A DNA stretch of 64,000 nucleotides from an uncultured Cytophagales bacterium. Its GTDB lineage: Bacteria > Bacteroidota > Bacteroidia > Cytophagales > Thermonemataceae. The notes beneath the pieces are model-generated. The model had not been told where the DNA came from, ran no database searches, and saw nothing but the letters and a program-made list of their open reading frames with translations. Location: assembly GCA_938002655.1 (NCBI GenBank), contig CALLAC010000007.1, positions 119,129 through 183,128 on the forward strand, in the 5' to 3' direction. This document shows, piece after piece, positions 26,387 to 35,312 of the stretch (position 1 is the stretch's first letter; each line of letters begins with the position of its first letter). A program made the position numbers and the translations under genes.

Positions 26387-27547
26387 TCACTCTGTCCAAC
26401 TCATCGGATATTTTTCATCAACAAAAGGCAAAGCCTCTTCGGTAATGTAGAGCGGCTTGAAAGTATCAATCATCACAGCGTATTCGTAGGTTTCTTTTGC
26501 TCCGATACTTTTTTCTACGGTACCGGGGTGAGGTCCGTGAGGCAAGCCTCCGGGGTGAAGTGTGAAAGAACCTCTATCAATGCCTTTTCGGCTCATGAAT
26601 TCTCCTTCTGCATAGAAAAGCACTTCGTCAGAGTCAATATTTGAATGATTGTAAGGAGCAGGTATAGCAAGTGGGTGGTAGTCGAAAAGACGAGGTACAA
26701 AAGAGCAAACTACTGCACCCCAGCATTGAAATGTCTGATGAATAGGTGGTGGCATATGGATACGCCCTGTGATAGGCTCAAAATCGTAAATGGAAAAAGT
26801 GTAAGGATATAAAAAGCCATCCCAACCTACCAAATCAAAAGGGCTATGTTCATAGACATAGTGATGTAAAAAGCCTCCCTTTTTAATTTTTACGTGATAT
26901 TCGCCTTTTTCGGTTTCAGTAATGAGTTCTTGGGGCGGGTGAATATCTCTTTCGCAATAAGGTGAATGTTCTAATAATTGCCCCAGTTCGTTGCGATATC
27001 GCTTTACGGTTTCAATGGGTCCCATTGCTTCCATAATAAGCAAACGGACGGGGGCTTCATCAAAGCGAATGCGATAAATGGTGGTGCGTGGGATAATTAC
27101 GTAATCGCCTTTTTGAATACGCAATCTACCAAACTGCGTATCCAGATAGCCACTACCATCGTGCAGATAAATCATTTCATCGGCTTCAGCATTTTTATAG
27201 TAGTAATCCATTGAAAGATTTTCAGGGTTGCAGATAGCGATGCGAATATCCTGATTAGCCATAAGTATTTTGCGAGCCTCTAAAAAGTCTTTTCCTGTAA
27301 AGCCTGCATCAGAAGTTTTTAGGTGGGTTTGTAGCAAAGGTCTTTCTATGAGCATTTTCAGCGGTAGAGGTACAGATTTTTCTACACGTTTGATGCGTGT
27401 AGGAGCATAGATGTGGTACAAATTGGAATATATTCCACTAAAACCTTTGGAACTTACAAGTTCTTCGTAATAAAGTGAATTATCAGGCTGACGAAACTGA
27501 ATGTGGCGTTTGGGCGGAATTTTGCCCATTCTATAATAGTAAGTCAT
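26387..27547 (-). CDS. hmgA: Homogentisate 1,2-dioxygenase
   Basis: A 386-residue non-haem iron enzyme that opens the ring of homogentisate to maleylacetoacetate in tyrosine and phenylalanine breakdown. It begins MTYYYRMGKIPPKRHIQFR as in Bacteroidota homologues. The iron-site region is intact: PPPIHQTF, the FYAEGEFMSR stretch and HPGGLPHGPHPG, followed by ETYEYAVMIDTFKPL. It is full length for the short bacterial form. It has its own perfect promoter at 27578-27608. Neither fumarylacetoacetase nor maleylacetoacetate isomerase is in this window. Confidence 0.93.
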   Translation of the reverse strand: MTYYYRMGKIPPKRHIQFRQPDNSLYYEELVSSKGFSGIYSNLYHIYAPTRIKRVEKSVPLPLKMLIERPLLQTHLKTSDAGFTGKDFLEARKILMANQDIRIAICNPENLSMDYYYKNAEADEMIYLHDGSGYLDTQFGRLRIQKGDYVIIPRTTIYRIRFDEAPVRLLIMEAMGPIETVKRYRNELGQLLEHSPYCERDIHPPQELITETEKGEYHVKIKKGGFLHHYVYEHSPFDLVGWDGFLYPYTFSIYDFEPITGRIHMPPPIHQTFQCWGAVVCSFVPRLFDYHPLAIPAPYNHSNIDSDEVLFYAEGEFMSRKGIDRGSFTLHPGGLPHGPHPGTVEKSIGAKETYEYAVMIDTFKPLYITEEALPFVDEKYPMSWTE

Positions 27548-27577
27548 ACAGTGTTGCGTTTAGGTTAGAAAGATTTT

Positions 27578-27608
27578 CAAATTTATAAATCTTTACTGTT
27601 TCTGCAAA
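27578..27608 (-). promoter_or_regulatory. Promoter of hmgA
   Basis: On the minus strand TTTG (27608-27605), a 19-nt spacer and TAAATTTG (27585-27578). Transcription would start about 24 nt before the ATG at 27547. It lies in the 86-nt gap after the aldo/keto reductase gene, so the two genes need not be cotranscribed. Confidence 0.6.
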
Positions 27609-27633
27609 ACTTTAACAAAATCCCTGATTTTTT

Positions 27634-28665
27634 TCATTTAAGCCTATGATTTTGAATTTTACCTGCATAATCACCAAAAACAACATCTTGTACCGTAGGA
27701 TACGCAAGAAAATCGTGAGGGAAACCTAGCTCTATGGCACTTATTTCAGATAATTCTTTGAGCATTTCGCTGGGAAGTTGGAAACGCAAACAGCCCAAGG
27801 AGTCTTCTATTTGGCTGAGTTTTCTTGCTCCTATGATTGGGAAAAGTTGCTGGTGCTGACTGCGAAGCCAATTCAAGGCTACTTGTGCAGGTGTATAACC
27901 CAACATTTGAGCTATTTCGCTCACTTTTTGAGCAATTCTAATATTTTGGGGAATAAGTTTTCGGCTGTTTTCTGTCAAACGAACATCTGCTGGTATGCCC
28001 TGATTGTATTTGCCTGTAAGCACACCTGCTCCCAAAGGCGACCAAGCAAGCACAGCCAAACCGAAATGCTTTGCCATAGGAATTAAATCTCTTTCGGAAG
28101 TACGCTGGATAAGGCTATATTCTATTTGTAAGGCTATAAAACTTTCCCAGCCTCGCAGTTCAGCCATTGTATTGGCACTAGAAACAATCCAAGCAGGAGT
28201 ATCGGAAATACCAATATACAGCACTTTTCCCGAACGCACCAAATCGTGGAGGCTTTGCAACACTTCTTCAATAGGAGTAGTAAAATCCCAAGCATGAAGC
28301 CAAAGCAAATCAATATAATCGGTGTTGAGCCTTTTCAGGCTTTGCTCCACAGAACGCCTCAGGTTTTTTCGGTGATTGCCCGAAGCATTCGGATTTTTTC
28401 TGTCATCGTAAAGCGTGTATTTGGTAGCAAGTACAAAATAATCTCTTTGCGAAGCAATAAACTCCCCAACCCATTTTTCGCTTGTGCCTTCGGTATAGCG
28501 ATTGGCAGTATCAATGAAGTTTCCACCTTTTGCTGTATAAGCATCAAAAATTCTTTTACTTTCTGCCCAGTCAGCACCTGTGCCCCATTCTGTTCCGAAA
28601 GTCATTGTTCCTAAGCAGAGTTCCGAAACTCGCAAACCGCTTTTTCCTAAAAGTTTGTAAAGCAT
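27634..28665 (-). CDS. Aldo/keto reductase
   Basis: A 343-residue NADPH-dependent reductase of the TIM-barrel aldo/keto reductase family (YajO/Tas-like). The catalytic tetrad is visible: Asp in FIDTANRY, Tyr in the same motif, Lys in LATKYTL and His in LLWLHAWD. The C-terminal nucleotide-binding motif PIIGARKLSQIEDSLG is present. It begins at the ATG 28665 with LGKSGLRVSELCLGTMTFG. The substrate is unknown; such enzymes reduce aldehydes or quinone-like compounds in the cytoplasm. Confidence 0.92.
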   Translation of the reverse strand: MLYKLLGKSGLRVSELCLGTMTFGTEWGTGADWAESKRIFDAYTAKGGNFIDTANRYTEGTSEKWVGEFIASQRDYFVLATKYTLYDDRKNPNASGNHRKNLRRSVEQSLKRLNTDYIDLLWLHAWDFTTPIEEVLQSLHDLVRSGKVLYIGISDTPAWIVSSANTMAELRGWESFIALQIEYSLIQRTSERDLIPMAKHFGLAVLAWSPLGAGVLTGKYNQGIPADVRLTENSRKLIPQNIRIAQKVSEIAQMLGYTPAQVALNWLRSQHQQLFPIIGARKLSQIEDSLGCLRFQLPSEMLKELSEISAIELGFPHDFLAYPTVQDVVFGDYAGKIQNHRLK

Positions 28666-28775
28666 ATTATTTGTTGGAAAATCGGTTGAAATCTTACAAA
28701 AATGCTATTTTCATTCAAAAAGTGCAAAACCTTTTTGAATTTTTTTCGTATTTATGTGAAAAAATAAGAACGACT

Positions 28776-29189
28776 ATGTTTGATGATTTATTTTTATCTT
28801 CACAAAACAAAAAGCATTTGAGCAACCTTTTGAGTTTGGCAAAAGTAGATGGTTTTTTCCATTTGCACGAATACGAATTATTGCTTGCCATAGCACGCAA
28901 GTTGGGCGTATCTTCGGGGTATTTGCAAAAATTACAAAAAAGTGCCGACCCTATTTCGCTTTCTTTACCCAAAAAACCTTTGGAAAAGTTTCATTATTGG
29001 TACGACCTACTCACGATGGTTCTGGCAGATGGAGTTATTCACGAAAAAGAAATTGCTTTTGTAGAAAAATTGAGCCAAATATTTGAATACAGCCCCCAAA
29101 TTATTGAACCCACCTTGCAACTCATTCAAGAGGGGAAGACCTTTGAAGAAGCCTTTCATATCCTTAAAGAAAGCTATTTTGCCAACTAA
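28776..29189 (+). CDS. TerB-like protein
   Basis: A 137-residue, mainly helical cytoplasmic protein. Two acidic motifs stand out: AKVDGFFHLHEYELLLAIA (about residues 24-42) and MVLADGVIHEKEIAFVEKL (about 83-101). This pair of '-DG-hxxxE-' repeats is typical of TerB/tellurite-resistance-like proteins, which bind divalent metal. There is no membrane or signal segment. I chose the ATG at 28776; the longer frame from 28530 starts inside the divergent reductase gene. The stop overlaps the convergent ppk1 stop by 4 nt. No other ter gene is near, so a role in tellurite resistance is not implied. Confidence 0.7.
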   Translation: MFDDLFLSSQNKKHLSNLLSLAKVDGFFHLHEYELLLAIARKLGVSSGYLQKLQKSADPISLSLPKKPLEKFHYWYDLLTMVLADGVIHEKEIAFVEKLSQIFEYSPQIIEPTLQLIQEGKTFEEAFHILKESYFAN

Positions 29190-31312
29190 AACTCAAAAAT
29201 CTTTGCTTGTTTTACATCTTCTTCTGTTATTTTGTAAAACTCTTTGTGAATATTGAAGGGTTTTTCTCCTTCTTTGGCTTCTACTTTCTTGTAAGAGCCA
29301 TCTTCCTGCAATACATAAGCATTGACATTATCGCGGAAATTGTAAGCCAAAATTGCTGTGGCTTGCATACGCAAAAACTTATCTGTTATGAGGAATAATG
29401 ATTCCAAGCGTCTGTCAAAGCTACGAACCATCATATCGGCACTACCGCCATATACAAGCGGATTGCCATTGTTGTAGAAATAATACAAGCGAGTATGCTC
29501 CAAATAATCGCCTACAATCGAACGCACTTCAATATTTTCACTTAAACCTACTCTTTGTGGTCGCAAACAGCAAATGCCTCGTATCATTAGTTTAATGGGT
29601 ACTCCTGCTTTAGATGCCTCGTATAATTCATTGATAATTTCTCTATCTTCCAAAGAATTGACCTTAATGGCAATACCTGCTTTCAAGCCTTTGCGGGCAT
29701 TTTCGGCTTCATTGCGAATGAGTTGTGCCAAACGAGTTCGCATTTCACGAGGAGCCGTAATAAGGCACTTGTAATAATCAGGAACAGAGTGTCCTGTAAT
29801 TACATTGAAGAATTCGGAAACGTCAGCGGCATAGTCTTCGTGAGTGGTCAGTAAACCGACATCTGTGTAAATCCGAGCTGTTTCTTCATTGTAGTTGCCG
29901 CTCGAAAGGTGCACATAACGAACCACTTGGTTATCCTCTTTGCGTACAATGAGGCATAGTTTGGTATGTGTTTTATATCCACCAATGCCATAAACTACAT
30001 AGCATCCTGCTTTTTGCAATCGTTGAGCTTCGCGAATATTGTTTTCTTCATCAAAGCGAGCTTTTAGCTCAAAAAGCACAGAAACGTGCTTGCCATTTTC
30101 AGCGGCTTTGAGCAAAGCATCAGTGATACGAGAATTTTTAGCAAGTCGGTAAATTGTAATTTTGATAGCCAGGGTATTGGTATCTTCTGCGGCTTGTTCC
30201 AATAGTTTAATGAAAGGCTCAAATGAGTTGTAAGGATGATGCAGTAAAATATCTCTTTCTTTGAGAATTTCAAATAAATCTGCATCTGCCCCAAAGTCTC
30301 GCATACGCAAAGGTAAAACATGATTGGGTAAAGGCGGCAATTCGTCTGCAAAATCGGGGTGTTTGATGATTTGCCAAAGGCAAGTAAGGTCTAAAAGTTT
30401 ATCAACAATGAAAATGTTGTCATCATCAATTTGCCAACGTTCTTTCAAAATTTTCATCAGCCATTCTGAATATTTAGAAAGAATTTCTACACGTACAACC
30501 CTACCTGTTCGGCGAGCTTTAAGTTTGCTTCGAATTTCGTTGATAAAATCTGTTTCTATGTCATCACTTTCGTCGAGAGTAAAATCACCGTTACGCGTAA
30601 TACGAAACAAATCTACTGAAAGAATTTTGATGTTTTTATACAACTTGCCAATCTGCCATCGGATAATAGTTTCTATGGGCACAAAAAGCACTTCTTCTTG
30701 CTCGTCATCTTTACGTTTGATAGCATAAAAACGGGGTAAGTTTTGTGGTACTTGCACAAAAGATGCCTTTCGCACCGATTTACCTGCCTCTTCGGCTTGT
30801 GTAACTACGCCAAATACCAAAGTTTGTGCTCTAAGTATCGGAAAAGCATGATGGCTATCATATACCATAGGCGTAAGCATCGGATAGATAGTCTTGTGGA
30901 AATAAAGCTCTACTTCTTCTTTTTCTATTTCTCGCAAATCTCGGATAGTAACCAGTCGGAAGCCATTTTCTTCAAAATGGCTCATTAGCTCGTGAAAAAC
31001 TTGGTATTGGTCTGCTACAAAATGATGCACCTCGTCAAGCAATACTTTTCGAAACGGGCGAGCCTTCAGACCTGAATAATCTAAACGTTCTTTATTATAA
31101 TCCAGATAGTTGTACAAACTCCCTACTCGTATTGTAAAAAATTCATCTAAATTGGAGGCGGTGATAGCCAAAAATTTCATTTTTTCAAACAAATTTCTCC
31201 TTTCAGTTTGGGTTTGGTCTAATACACGCCAATTGAATTTTAGCCAACTCAAATCACGACTAATATATTCGCTCTGCTCTATCGTAGAACTAAGTTTTTC
31301 TTTCACCAACAT
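29186..31312 (-). CDS. ppk1: Polyphosphate kinase 1
   Basis: A 708-residue membrane-associated enzyme that makes inorganic polyphosphate from ATP. The autophosphorylated His is in YVHLSSGNYN (about residue 466) and the second catalytic His in YLEHTRLYYF (about 604). The N-terminal SRDLSWLKFNWRVLDQ block, HHPYNSFEPF and ITIYRLAKNS are all as in the family. Length is typical. It has a strong promoter 23 nt upstream of its ATG. No ppx is adjacent. Confidence 0.96.
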   Translation of the reverse strand: MLVKEKLSSTIEQSEYISRDLSWLKFNWRVLDQTQTERRNLFEKMKFLAITASNLDEFFTIRVGSLYNYLDYNKERLDYSGLKARPFRKVLLDEVHHFVADQYQVFHELMSHFEENGFRLVTIRDLREIEKEEVELYFHKTIYPMLTPMVYDSHHAFPILRAQTLVFGVVTQAEEAGKSVRKASFVQVPQNLPRFYAIKRKDDEQEEVLFVPIETIIRWQIGKLYKNIKILSVDLFRITRNGDFTLDESDDIETDFINEIRSKLKARRTGRVVRVEILSKYSEWLMKILKERWQIDDDNIFIVDKLLDLTCLWQIIKHPDFADELPPLPNHVLPLRMRDFGADADLFEILKERDILLHHPYNSFEPFIKLLEQAAEDTNTLAIKITIYRLAKNSRITDALLKAAENGKHVSVLFELKARFDEENNIREAQRLQKAGCYVVYGIGGYKTHTKLCLIVRKEDNQVVRYVHLSSGNYNEETARIYTDVGLLTTHEDYAADVSEFFNVITGHSVPDYYKCLITAPREMRTRLAQLIRNEAENARKGLKAGIAIKVNSLEDREIINELYEASKAGVPIKLMIRGICCLRPQRVGLSENIEVRSIVGDYLEHTRLYYFYNNGNPLVYGGSADMMVRSFDRRLESLFLITDKFLRMQATAILAYNFRDNVNAYVLQEDGSYKKVEAKEGEKPFNIHKEFYKITEEDVKQAKIFEF

Positions 31313-31334
31313 AGCATAAGAATTTTCTTGTTTT

Positions 31335-31365
31335 CAAAGTTAGTGCAAAAAATCAAAAAAACAAA
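31335..31365 (-). promoter_or_regulatory. Promoter of ppk1
   Basis: On the minus strand TTTG (31365-31362), a 19-nt spacer and TAACTTTG (31342-31335) form a perfect pair, giving a short leader before the ATG at 31312. Confidence 0.62.
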
Positions 31366-31405
31366 TCCTGACAAGTTAAATACCAATCAAAAAAGTATAT
31401 GAAAA

Positions 31406-31432
31406 TTGTTCGACGATTATGTTCTAATTTTG
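31406..31432 (+). promoter_or_regulatory. Promoter of a decayed small gene
   Basis: TTG at 31406-31408, a 16-nt spacer and a perfect TAATTTTG at 31425-31432 precede the ATG at 31446. The spacer is short by one or more bases against other promoters here, but the start distance (13 nt after the -7 element) is normal. Confidence 0.42.
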
Positions 31433-31445
31433 TAACTTTTGTTTT

Positions 31446-31637
31446 ATGAGGAAAAAGCAAAATTGTATATGAGTTTACAGCTAAGATAACTACGGAAACA
31501 GGCTCTGTCAAGAAAAGTTGATATCAACTGTTTCAGAAAAATTCTCTGATGTGAAGCAATTGATTGTGCTTTTGCACGACGAGCTGAAACCATCTGAAAT
31601 GGTACAAGCAATCTCTTTGCTTGCCGATATTCTCTAA
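31446..31637 (+). pseudogene. Small gene broken by two compensating frameshifts
   Basis: The 378-bp gap between ppk1 and the peroxidase gene contains a broken reading frame. From ATG 31446 frame 0 reads only eight codons. The +1 frame then carries KIVYEFTAKITTETGSVKKS (from 31459 to the stop at 31519-31521). Frame 0 then resumes from 31518 with LISTVSEKFSDVKQLIVLL and continues to HDELKPSEMVQAISLLADIL and the stop at 31635-31637. Joined, these give a plausible soluble protein of about 64 residues with normal composition and a good promoter upstream. I do not recognise the family. Either it is a recent pseudogene, or the read has two indels. Confidence 0.45.
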
Positions 31638-31690
31638 TTGGCTATTTTGGATGATTATGCGATAAAAACCTCTGATTTTGCCTGAATAAA

Positions 31691-32749
31691 TTACTTAATA
31701 GTAAAGTTAAACTCTGAAAAACGCTCGTCTTTCAAGAAATTTTCGTCGGTGAGTGTTTGCAAAAAAGCAATAATCTGACGCTTTTCGGCTTCGGTGAGGT
31801 CGATGCCTACAGTACCATCAGGTTTGCGTAAAAGGTTATCCAGATTAGGATTGTTACGAACTCCATTCTGATAGTGGTTCAATACTTGCTCCAGGGTAGA
31901 AAATCTGCCATCGTGCATATACGGACGCGAAACAGCTACATTTCTTAGGCTAGGTACTTTAAATTTGTAGCGGTCAGTAGGATTAAGTGTAATTTTTTCT
32001 CTGCCTGTATCGTTACGAACCGAAGGGGGAAGGCCATTATCGCGATAGCTTAAATCTGTAAATAAAATACCTTGATGACAAGAAGCACATTTGTTCTGGA
32101 AAATATGCAAGCCTGCTAGCTCATCAGCATTTAGCGATTCTTTTCCTGCCAAATATCTATCATATTTGCTATCTGCAGAAACCATCATTACTACGAACTG
32201 CGAGATAGCTTTCAAAAAACGTTCGGTTGTAATTTCTTCTGAGCCAAAAGCCTCTTTGAATAGTTTGGGATAAGTGGCATGATTGCGAAGTTTCTGCAAA
32301 ACATTACTCAATTTTTCATCCATTTCTATGGGGCTTTCAATGGGTTGTATCGAAAAGAAATCTAAATGATTTACGCCTCCGTCCCAATTAAACTCTTTAT
32401 GCCAAGCCAAATTTTGCAAAGAAGGTGCATTGCGAATACCGAGTTTATCATCGATGCCGTGGCTTACATCGTGTTCGTGGTGCGTAAAGGCAAAAGGTTG
32501 CTGATGGCAAGTTCCACAGCTGATAGTACCATCACGAGAAAGTATACCATCGTAGAATAATGCTTTGCCGAGCTTAAAGCCTGCTGGTGTGGGCGGATTT
32601 TCGTTGATGTCGTAATGTGGCTCGGGGAAACTTTGAGGTTTTTCAAAGCGAATAGAAGCATAGATATCAGGTTTTTGCTCCTCTTTTTTCTGACAAGCAC
32701 CCACAATGATGTTCAACAATAATAGCCCATAAGCATTGTAGATTTTCAT
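31691..32749 (-). CDS. Di-haem cytochrome c peroxidase (MauG/CcpA family) lipoprotein
   Basis: A 352-residue periplasm-facing protein with a lipoprotein signal ending IIVGAC (Cys about 19). Two haem-binding CxxCH motifs are present: CGTCH (about residue 79) and CASCH (about 225). Between and after them are the family blocks LFYDGILSRDGTISCG, RNAPSLQNLAWH, and PSLRNVAVSRPYMHDGRF, whose Met/His region supplies distal ligands. It reduces H2O2 with electrons from a c-type cytochrome, or is a related di-haem oxidase. Length is typical. A minus-strand TATCTTTG at 32834-32827 may serve as its -7 element. Confidence 0.9.
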   Translation of the reverse strand: MKIYNAYGLLLLNIIVGACQKKEEQKPDIYASIRFEKPQSFPEPHYDINENPPTPAGFKLGKALFYDGILSRDGTISCGTCHQQPFAFTHHEHDVSHGIDDKLGIRNAPSLQNLAWHKEFNWDGGVNHLDFFSIQPIESPIEMDEKLSNVLQKLRNHATYPKLFKEAFGSEEITTERFLKAISQFVVMMVSADSKYDRYLAGKESLNADELAGLHIFQNKCASCHQGILFTDLSYRDNGLPPSVRNDTGREKITLNPTDRYKFKVPSLRNVAVSRPYMHDGRFSTLEQVLNHYQNGVRNNPNLDNLLRKPDGTVGIDLTEAEKRQIIAFLQTLTDENFLKDERFSEFNFTIK

Positions 32750-32933
32750 ATTTTATTTTTCGATATTTTAGATGTTAACTTCAAGAGCAAAAGCTAAAAT
32801 TTTTGTCTGCCTCATTTTGTAATACACAAAGATAACTTTTTTCAAGCAAAAAAGGTTACTGAAAACGAAATTTTTACGACAAATTTGCTTGTATTGAGTT
32901 TTTTATTAAATTGCCACAAAAATTGTGCAAGAT

Positions 32934-33878
32934 ATGATAAAAAAAATCTTTTTTCTGCTCGTTGCAGGCGGTTTGCTCACTGCTTGTAAAGAAAATAATA
33001 CAGGGGGACAAGTAAAAAAAGCTGATTCCACCCAAATCCTTTCCCAAGATACTACCAAAATCGGTAATGAAGTTGCCAAAGTAGCTTCGGAACTTCCCTC
33101 GCCTGTGGATTTTATCGCTCACATCAACCAAGCCAAATTAGAATACAATGCCAAATATCTCAACAGTGCCGAAAACGTTGAGGCTTATTTAAGCACTTCC
33201 CAACGTAGTGCTATCAATTTGGGAGTATATTTAGTAGATTTAGGCTACAACTCGCTGTATATGAAGGCTCAAGAAGGCCTGAAATACCTAAAATCTGTTA
33301 AAAAACTTACCGATCAACTCAATATTCTTGACGAGCAAACCAAAGAAATGGTACTAAAATTTGAAAAAAACCTTGAAAATCGCGACTCTTTGCTTTCTAT
33401 TGCACGCGAAGGCTATTTTTCTATTGATGAATATCTGCGTAAAAATGAAAGAACAGATGTGGCTACCTATGTACTGATTGGGGCTTGGGTAGAAGGTTTA
33501 TATTTAGGAACAAACTTGCTCAAAGAAATTCCTAATTATGATAAAGACGAGAAATACAAACTAGCTTTATGGCGTATAGGTGGGCAAAAAACTTCCCTAG
33601 AAAACCTTATCAACATCGTAAAAAAAATGGAGCAAAACGAAGAAAATAAACAACTTCTTACCAAACTCAAAGACCTTTACAAGGCTTATGAAAACGTAAA
33701 AGTAGAAAATGCTAGCAACGATATAGATGTTTTAGACATTGCAGAAGTACAAAACGCAGACGAAATTAGCGATAAGGTACTTGTAAAAACTACTAAAAAA
33801 GTAGACATCAACAGAGAAGCCGTAGAACAAATTCACGCAAAAGTGTCTGATTTGAGAAACTTCTTGGTCAGAAAATAA
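32934..33878 (+). CDS. Unrecognised Bacteroidota lipoprotein
   Basis: A 314-residue protein with a lipoprotein signal peptide (MIKKIFFLLVAGGLLTAC, lipid Cys at about 18) and a polar Asn/Gly/Lys linker after it. The body (about 60-300) is helical and acidic/Lys-rich, with one conserved-looking block, RSAINLGVYLVDLGYNSLYM and AREGYFSIDEYLRKNERTDV, ending in WVEGLYLGTNLLKEI. I recognise no named domain; the pattern resembles uncharacterised Bacteroidota lipoproteins. The start is ATG 32934; a GTG at 32925 would give three extra residues. A strong terminator follows. It is divergent from the peroxidase gene. Confidence 0.78.
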   Translation: MIKKIFFLLVAGGLLTACKENNTGGQVKKADSTQILSQDTTKIGNEVAKVASELPSPVDFIAHINQAKLEYNAKYLNSAENVEAYLSTSQRSAINLGVYLVDLGYNSLYMKAQEGLKYLKSVKKLTDQLNILDEQTKEMVLKFEKNLENRDSLLSIAREGYFSIDEYLRKNERTDVATYVLIGAWVEGLYLGTNLLKEIPNYDKDEKYKLALWRIGGQKTSLENLINIVKKMEQNEENKQLLTKLKDLYKAYENVKVENASNDIDVLDIAEVQNADEISDKVLVKTTKKVDINREAVEQIHAKVSDLRNFLVRK

Positions 33879-33900
33879 TCTTTTCTAAATCTCTTAAATG

Positions 33901-33933
33901 AAAAAGGCTTTGCATATATTGCTAAGCCTTTTT
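33901..33933. terminator. Bidirectional Rho-independent terminator
   Basis: AAAAAGGCTT (33901-33910) pairs with AAGCCTTTTT (33924-33933), with an inner GCA/TGC pairing and A/T runs on both outer sides. It lies between the lipoprotein gene and the convergent PhnD-like gene and would work for both. Confidence 0.75.
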
Positions 33934-33950
33934 GCATTACTACTTTATTT

Positions 33951-34859
33951 CTATTCGCTGTACAAGCCCACTAAAATACTAATTTCTTCCATTGAGTTTG
34001 CCATATTGCGAATGCTATCGTAGAATTTGTCTTGAGCAGGAATATAAAGAGAACTTGAAGACGTATTGTGCCAAAATTGCACTACTTTGGCATTTAGTGT
34101 AGGATTATCAATGGGTAGATTGAGCCAAATTTCTTGTAGTTTCTTTTTAAGCAAAGAAGGTAAATCTTTTCTAACGCTTACGGGTCCGTTGGTGATAGGC
34201 TCTGAAATCCAAACAACATTAAACATAGACATTTCATATTTACCTGCTTTTATGAGTTCTTGCAAATCAGTGTAAGAAGTTGCCCCTACTTTAATTTCGT
34301 TCTTACTTACTTTTTCGATTAAATCTTTGTGTGAACCTGCAAAAATAACATCACGAAACGAAATTTCAGGTTGTAAATCTTGTTTATTCAAGTACAAACG
34401 AGGAACCAAATGCCCCGAAGTAGAAGAAGCTGTTACAAATCCAAAAATGTGATGAGTAGCTTGCTTTTTCAAATCAGCAGTAGTTTTAATTTTGGTAGAA
34501 GGGTGAGCCAAAATACAACTCTGATAGCTAATAGGTTCTTTTTTCTCATTGGCTACTACTACTAAAGCCTCCATGTTTCCTTCTGATGAAGCTATCACAT
34601 AGCCAAAAGTATTCATCAAAGCAATATCGAGTTTGCCTTCTTGAATTTGCTCAATTGTTTTGCCTGGTTTGAGCGAATTGAGCTTTACTTGCACTTCCAG
34701 CTTTTCGGAAAGGTACTGAGCCAACTCTTCGGCTGTTTTTTGCATTTCGGCAGATTTGCTAATATTTGAACCTACTCCCAAGTAAATCGTGTTTTGGGCA
34801 GAAATGTTCCAAGCCCAAAAGCAAACTATTATAGTGGCAATCAATTTATTCATAAACAT
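33951..34859 (-). CDS. Orphan PhnD-like phosphate/phosphonate-binding protein
   Basis: A 302-residue periplasmic binding protein with a signal peptide (MNKLIATIIVCFWAWNISAQ; start ATG 34859 or 34853). The fold-2 PhnD family is indicated by the opening IYLGVGSNI, the block KLDIALMNTFGYVIASSEG, and the loops FVTASSTSGHLVPRLYL and VGATSYTDLQELI. In classical systems PhnD binds phosphite or phosphonate for an ABC importer. No permease or ATPase is adjacent and binding residues cannot be checked here, so the ligand is open. It might instead act as a sensor component. It ends 17 nt from the bidirectional terminator. Confidence 0.8.
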   Translation of the reverse strand: MFMNKLIATIIVCFWAWNISAQNTIYLGVGSNISKSAEMQKTAEELAQYLSEKLEVQVKLNSLKPGKTIEQIQEGKLDIALMNTFGYVIASSEGNMEALVVVANEKKEPISYQSCILAHPSTKIKTTADLKKQATHHIFGFVTASSTSGHLVPRLYLNKQDLQPEISFRDVIFAGSHKDLIEKVSKNEIKVGATSYTDLQELIKAGKYEMSMFNVVWISEPITNGPVSVRKDLPSLLKKKLQEIWLNLPIDNPTLNAKVVQFWHNTSSSSLYIPAQDKFYDSIRNMANSMEEISILVGLYSE

Positions 34860-35024
34860 GCGTTTTTAGTTAGGCCAAATTAGCAATGCAATTTTATTTC
34901 AAATTGAAACCTTTTTTACAAAATCATCATTTTATTATGAAAAAAAGCCGTTGGGGGTTACATAGAGTTAAACTTACTAACAACAATTTTTACAAAAACA
35001 TAAAAGTGTTTTGCAAGCTTTTTC

Positions 35025-35057
35025 TTTGGGTAGTTTGAAATATTTTTGCTACATTTG
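35025..35057 (+). promoter_or_regulatory. Promoter of the small gene/ftsE operon
   Basis: TTTG at 35025-35028, a 21-nt spacer and TACATTTG at 35050-35057 form a perfect pair about 51 nt before the ATG at 35109. Confidence 0.62.
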
Positions 35058-35108
35058 TTTGCTGAAAACTCCTCTTTTCTTGCCTTTTAGATCTAAAACG
35101 TTAAAAAA

Positions 35109-35312
35109 ATGTACATCATCAAAGTAAAAGGAAAAGCAAAAATTCCTGATTACATTCAGCTCAGAGACGAAAATTTCGTTTTGGTAGCATATTTTCGTGC
35201 CGATAGACCGCTGAAAAATTTAGAAAAGTTTAATTTGCAAGGCAAAGAGGCAGAATTACAGAAAGTGATTGAGAAACTGCCTTTCGGTAAATTGCAAAAA
35301 TTAGAGGTATGA
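35109..35312 (+). CDS. Small protein translationally coupled to ftsE
   Basis: A 67-residue soluble protein with a predicted strand-rich N-terminal half (MYIIKVKGKAKIPDYIQLRD) and a Leu/Lys-rich helix to the end. It has no signal peptide or membrane segment. Its stop overlaps the ftsE ATG in an ATGA junction (35309-35312), and both share one promoter, so its product is made in step with FtsE. I do not know the family; such a small partner in front of ftsE may be a Bacteroidota-specific component. It could also be a regulatory leader ORF. Confidence 0.68.
   Translation: MYIIKVKGKAKIPDYIQLRDENFVLVAYFRADRPLKNLEKFNLQGKEAELQKVIEKLPFGKLQKLEV

Noticed and set aside
28776..29189. TerB-like gene as a tellurite-resistance locus
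   Set aside because: No terC, terD or terZ neighbours; single TerB-like proteins have wider roles.
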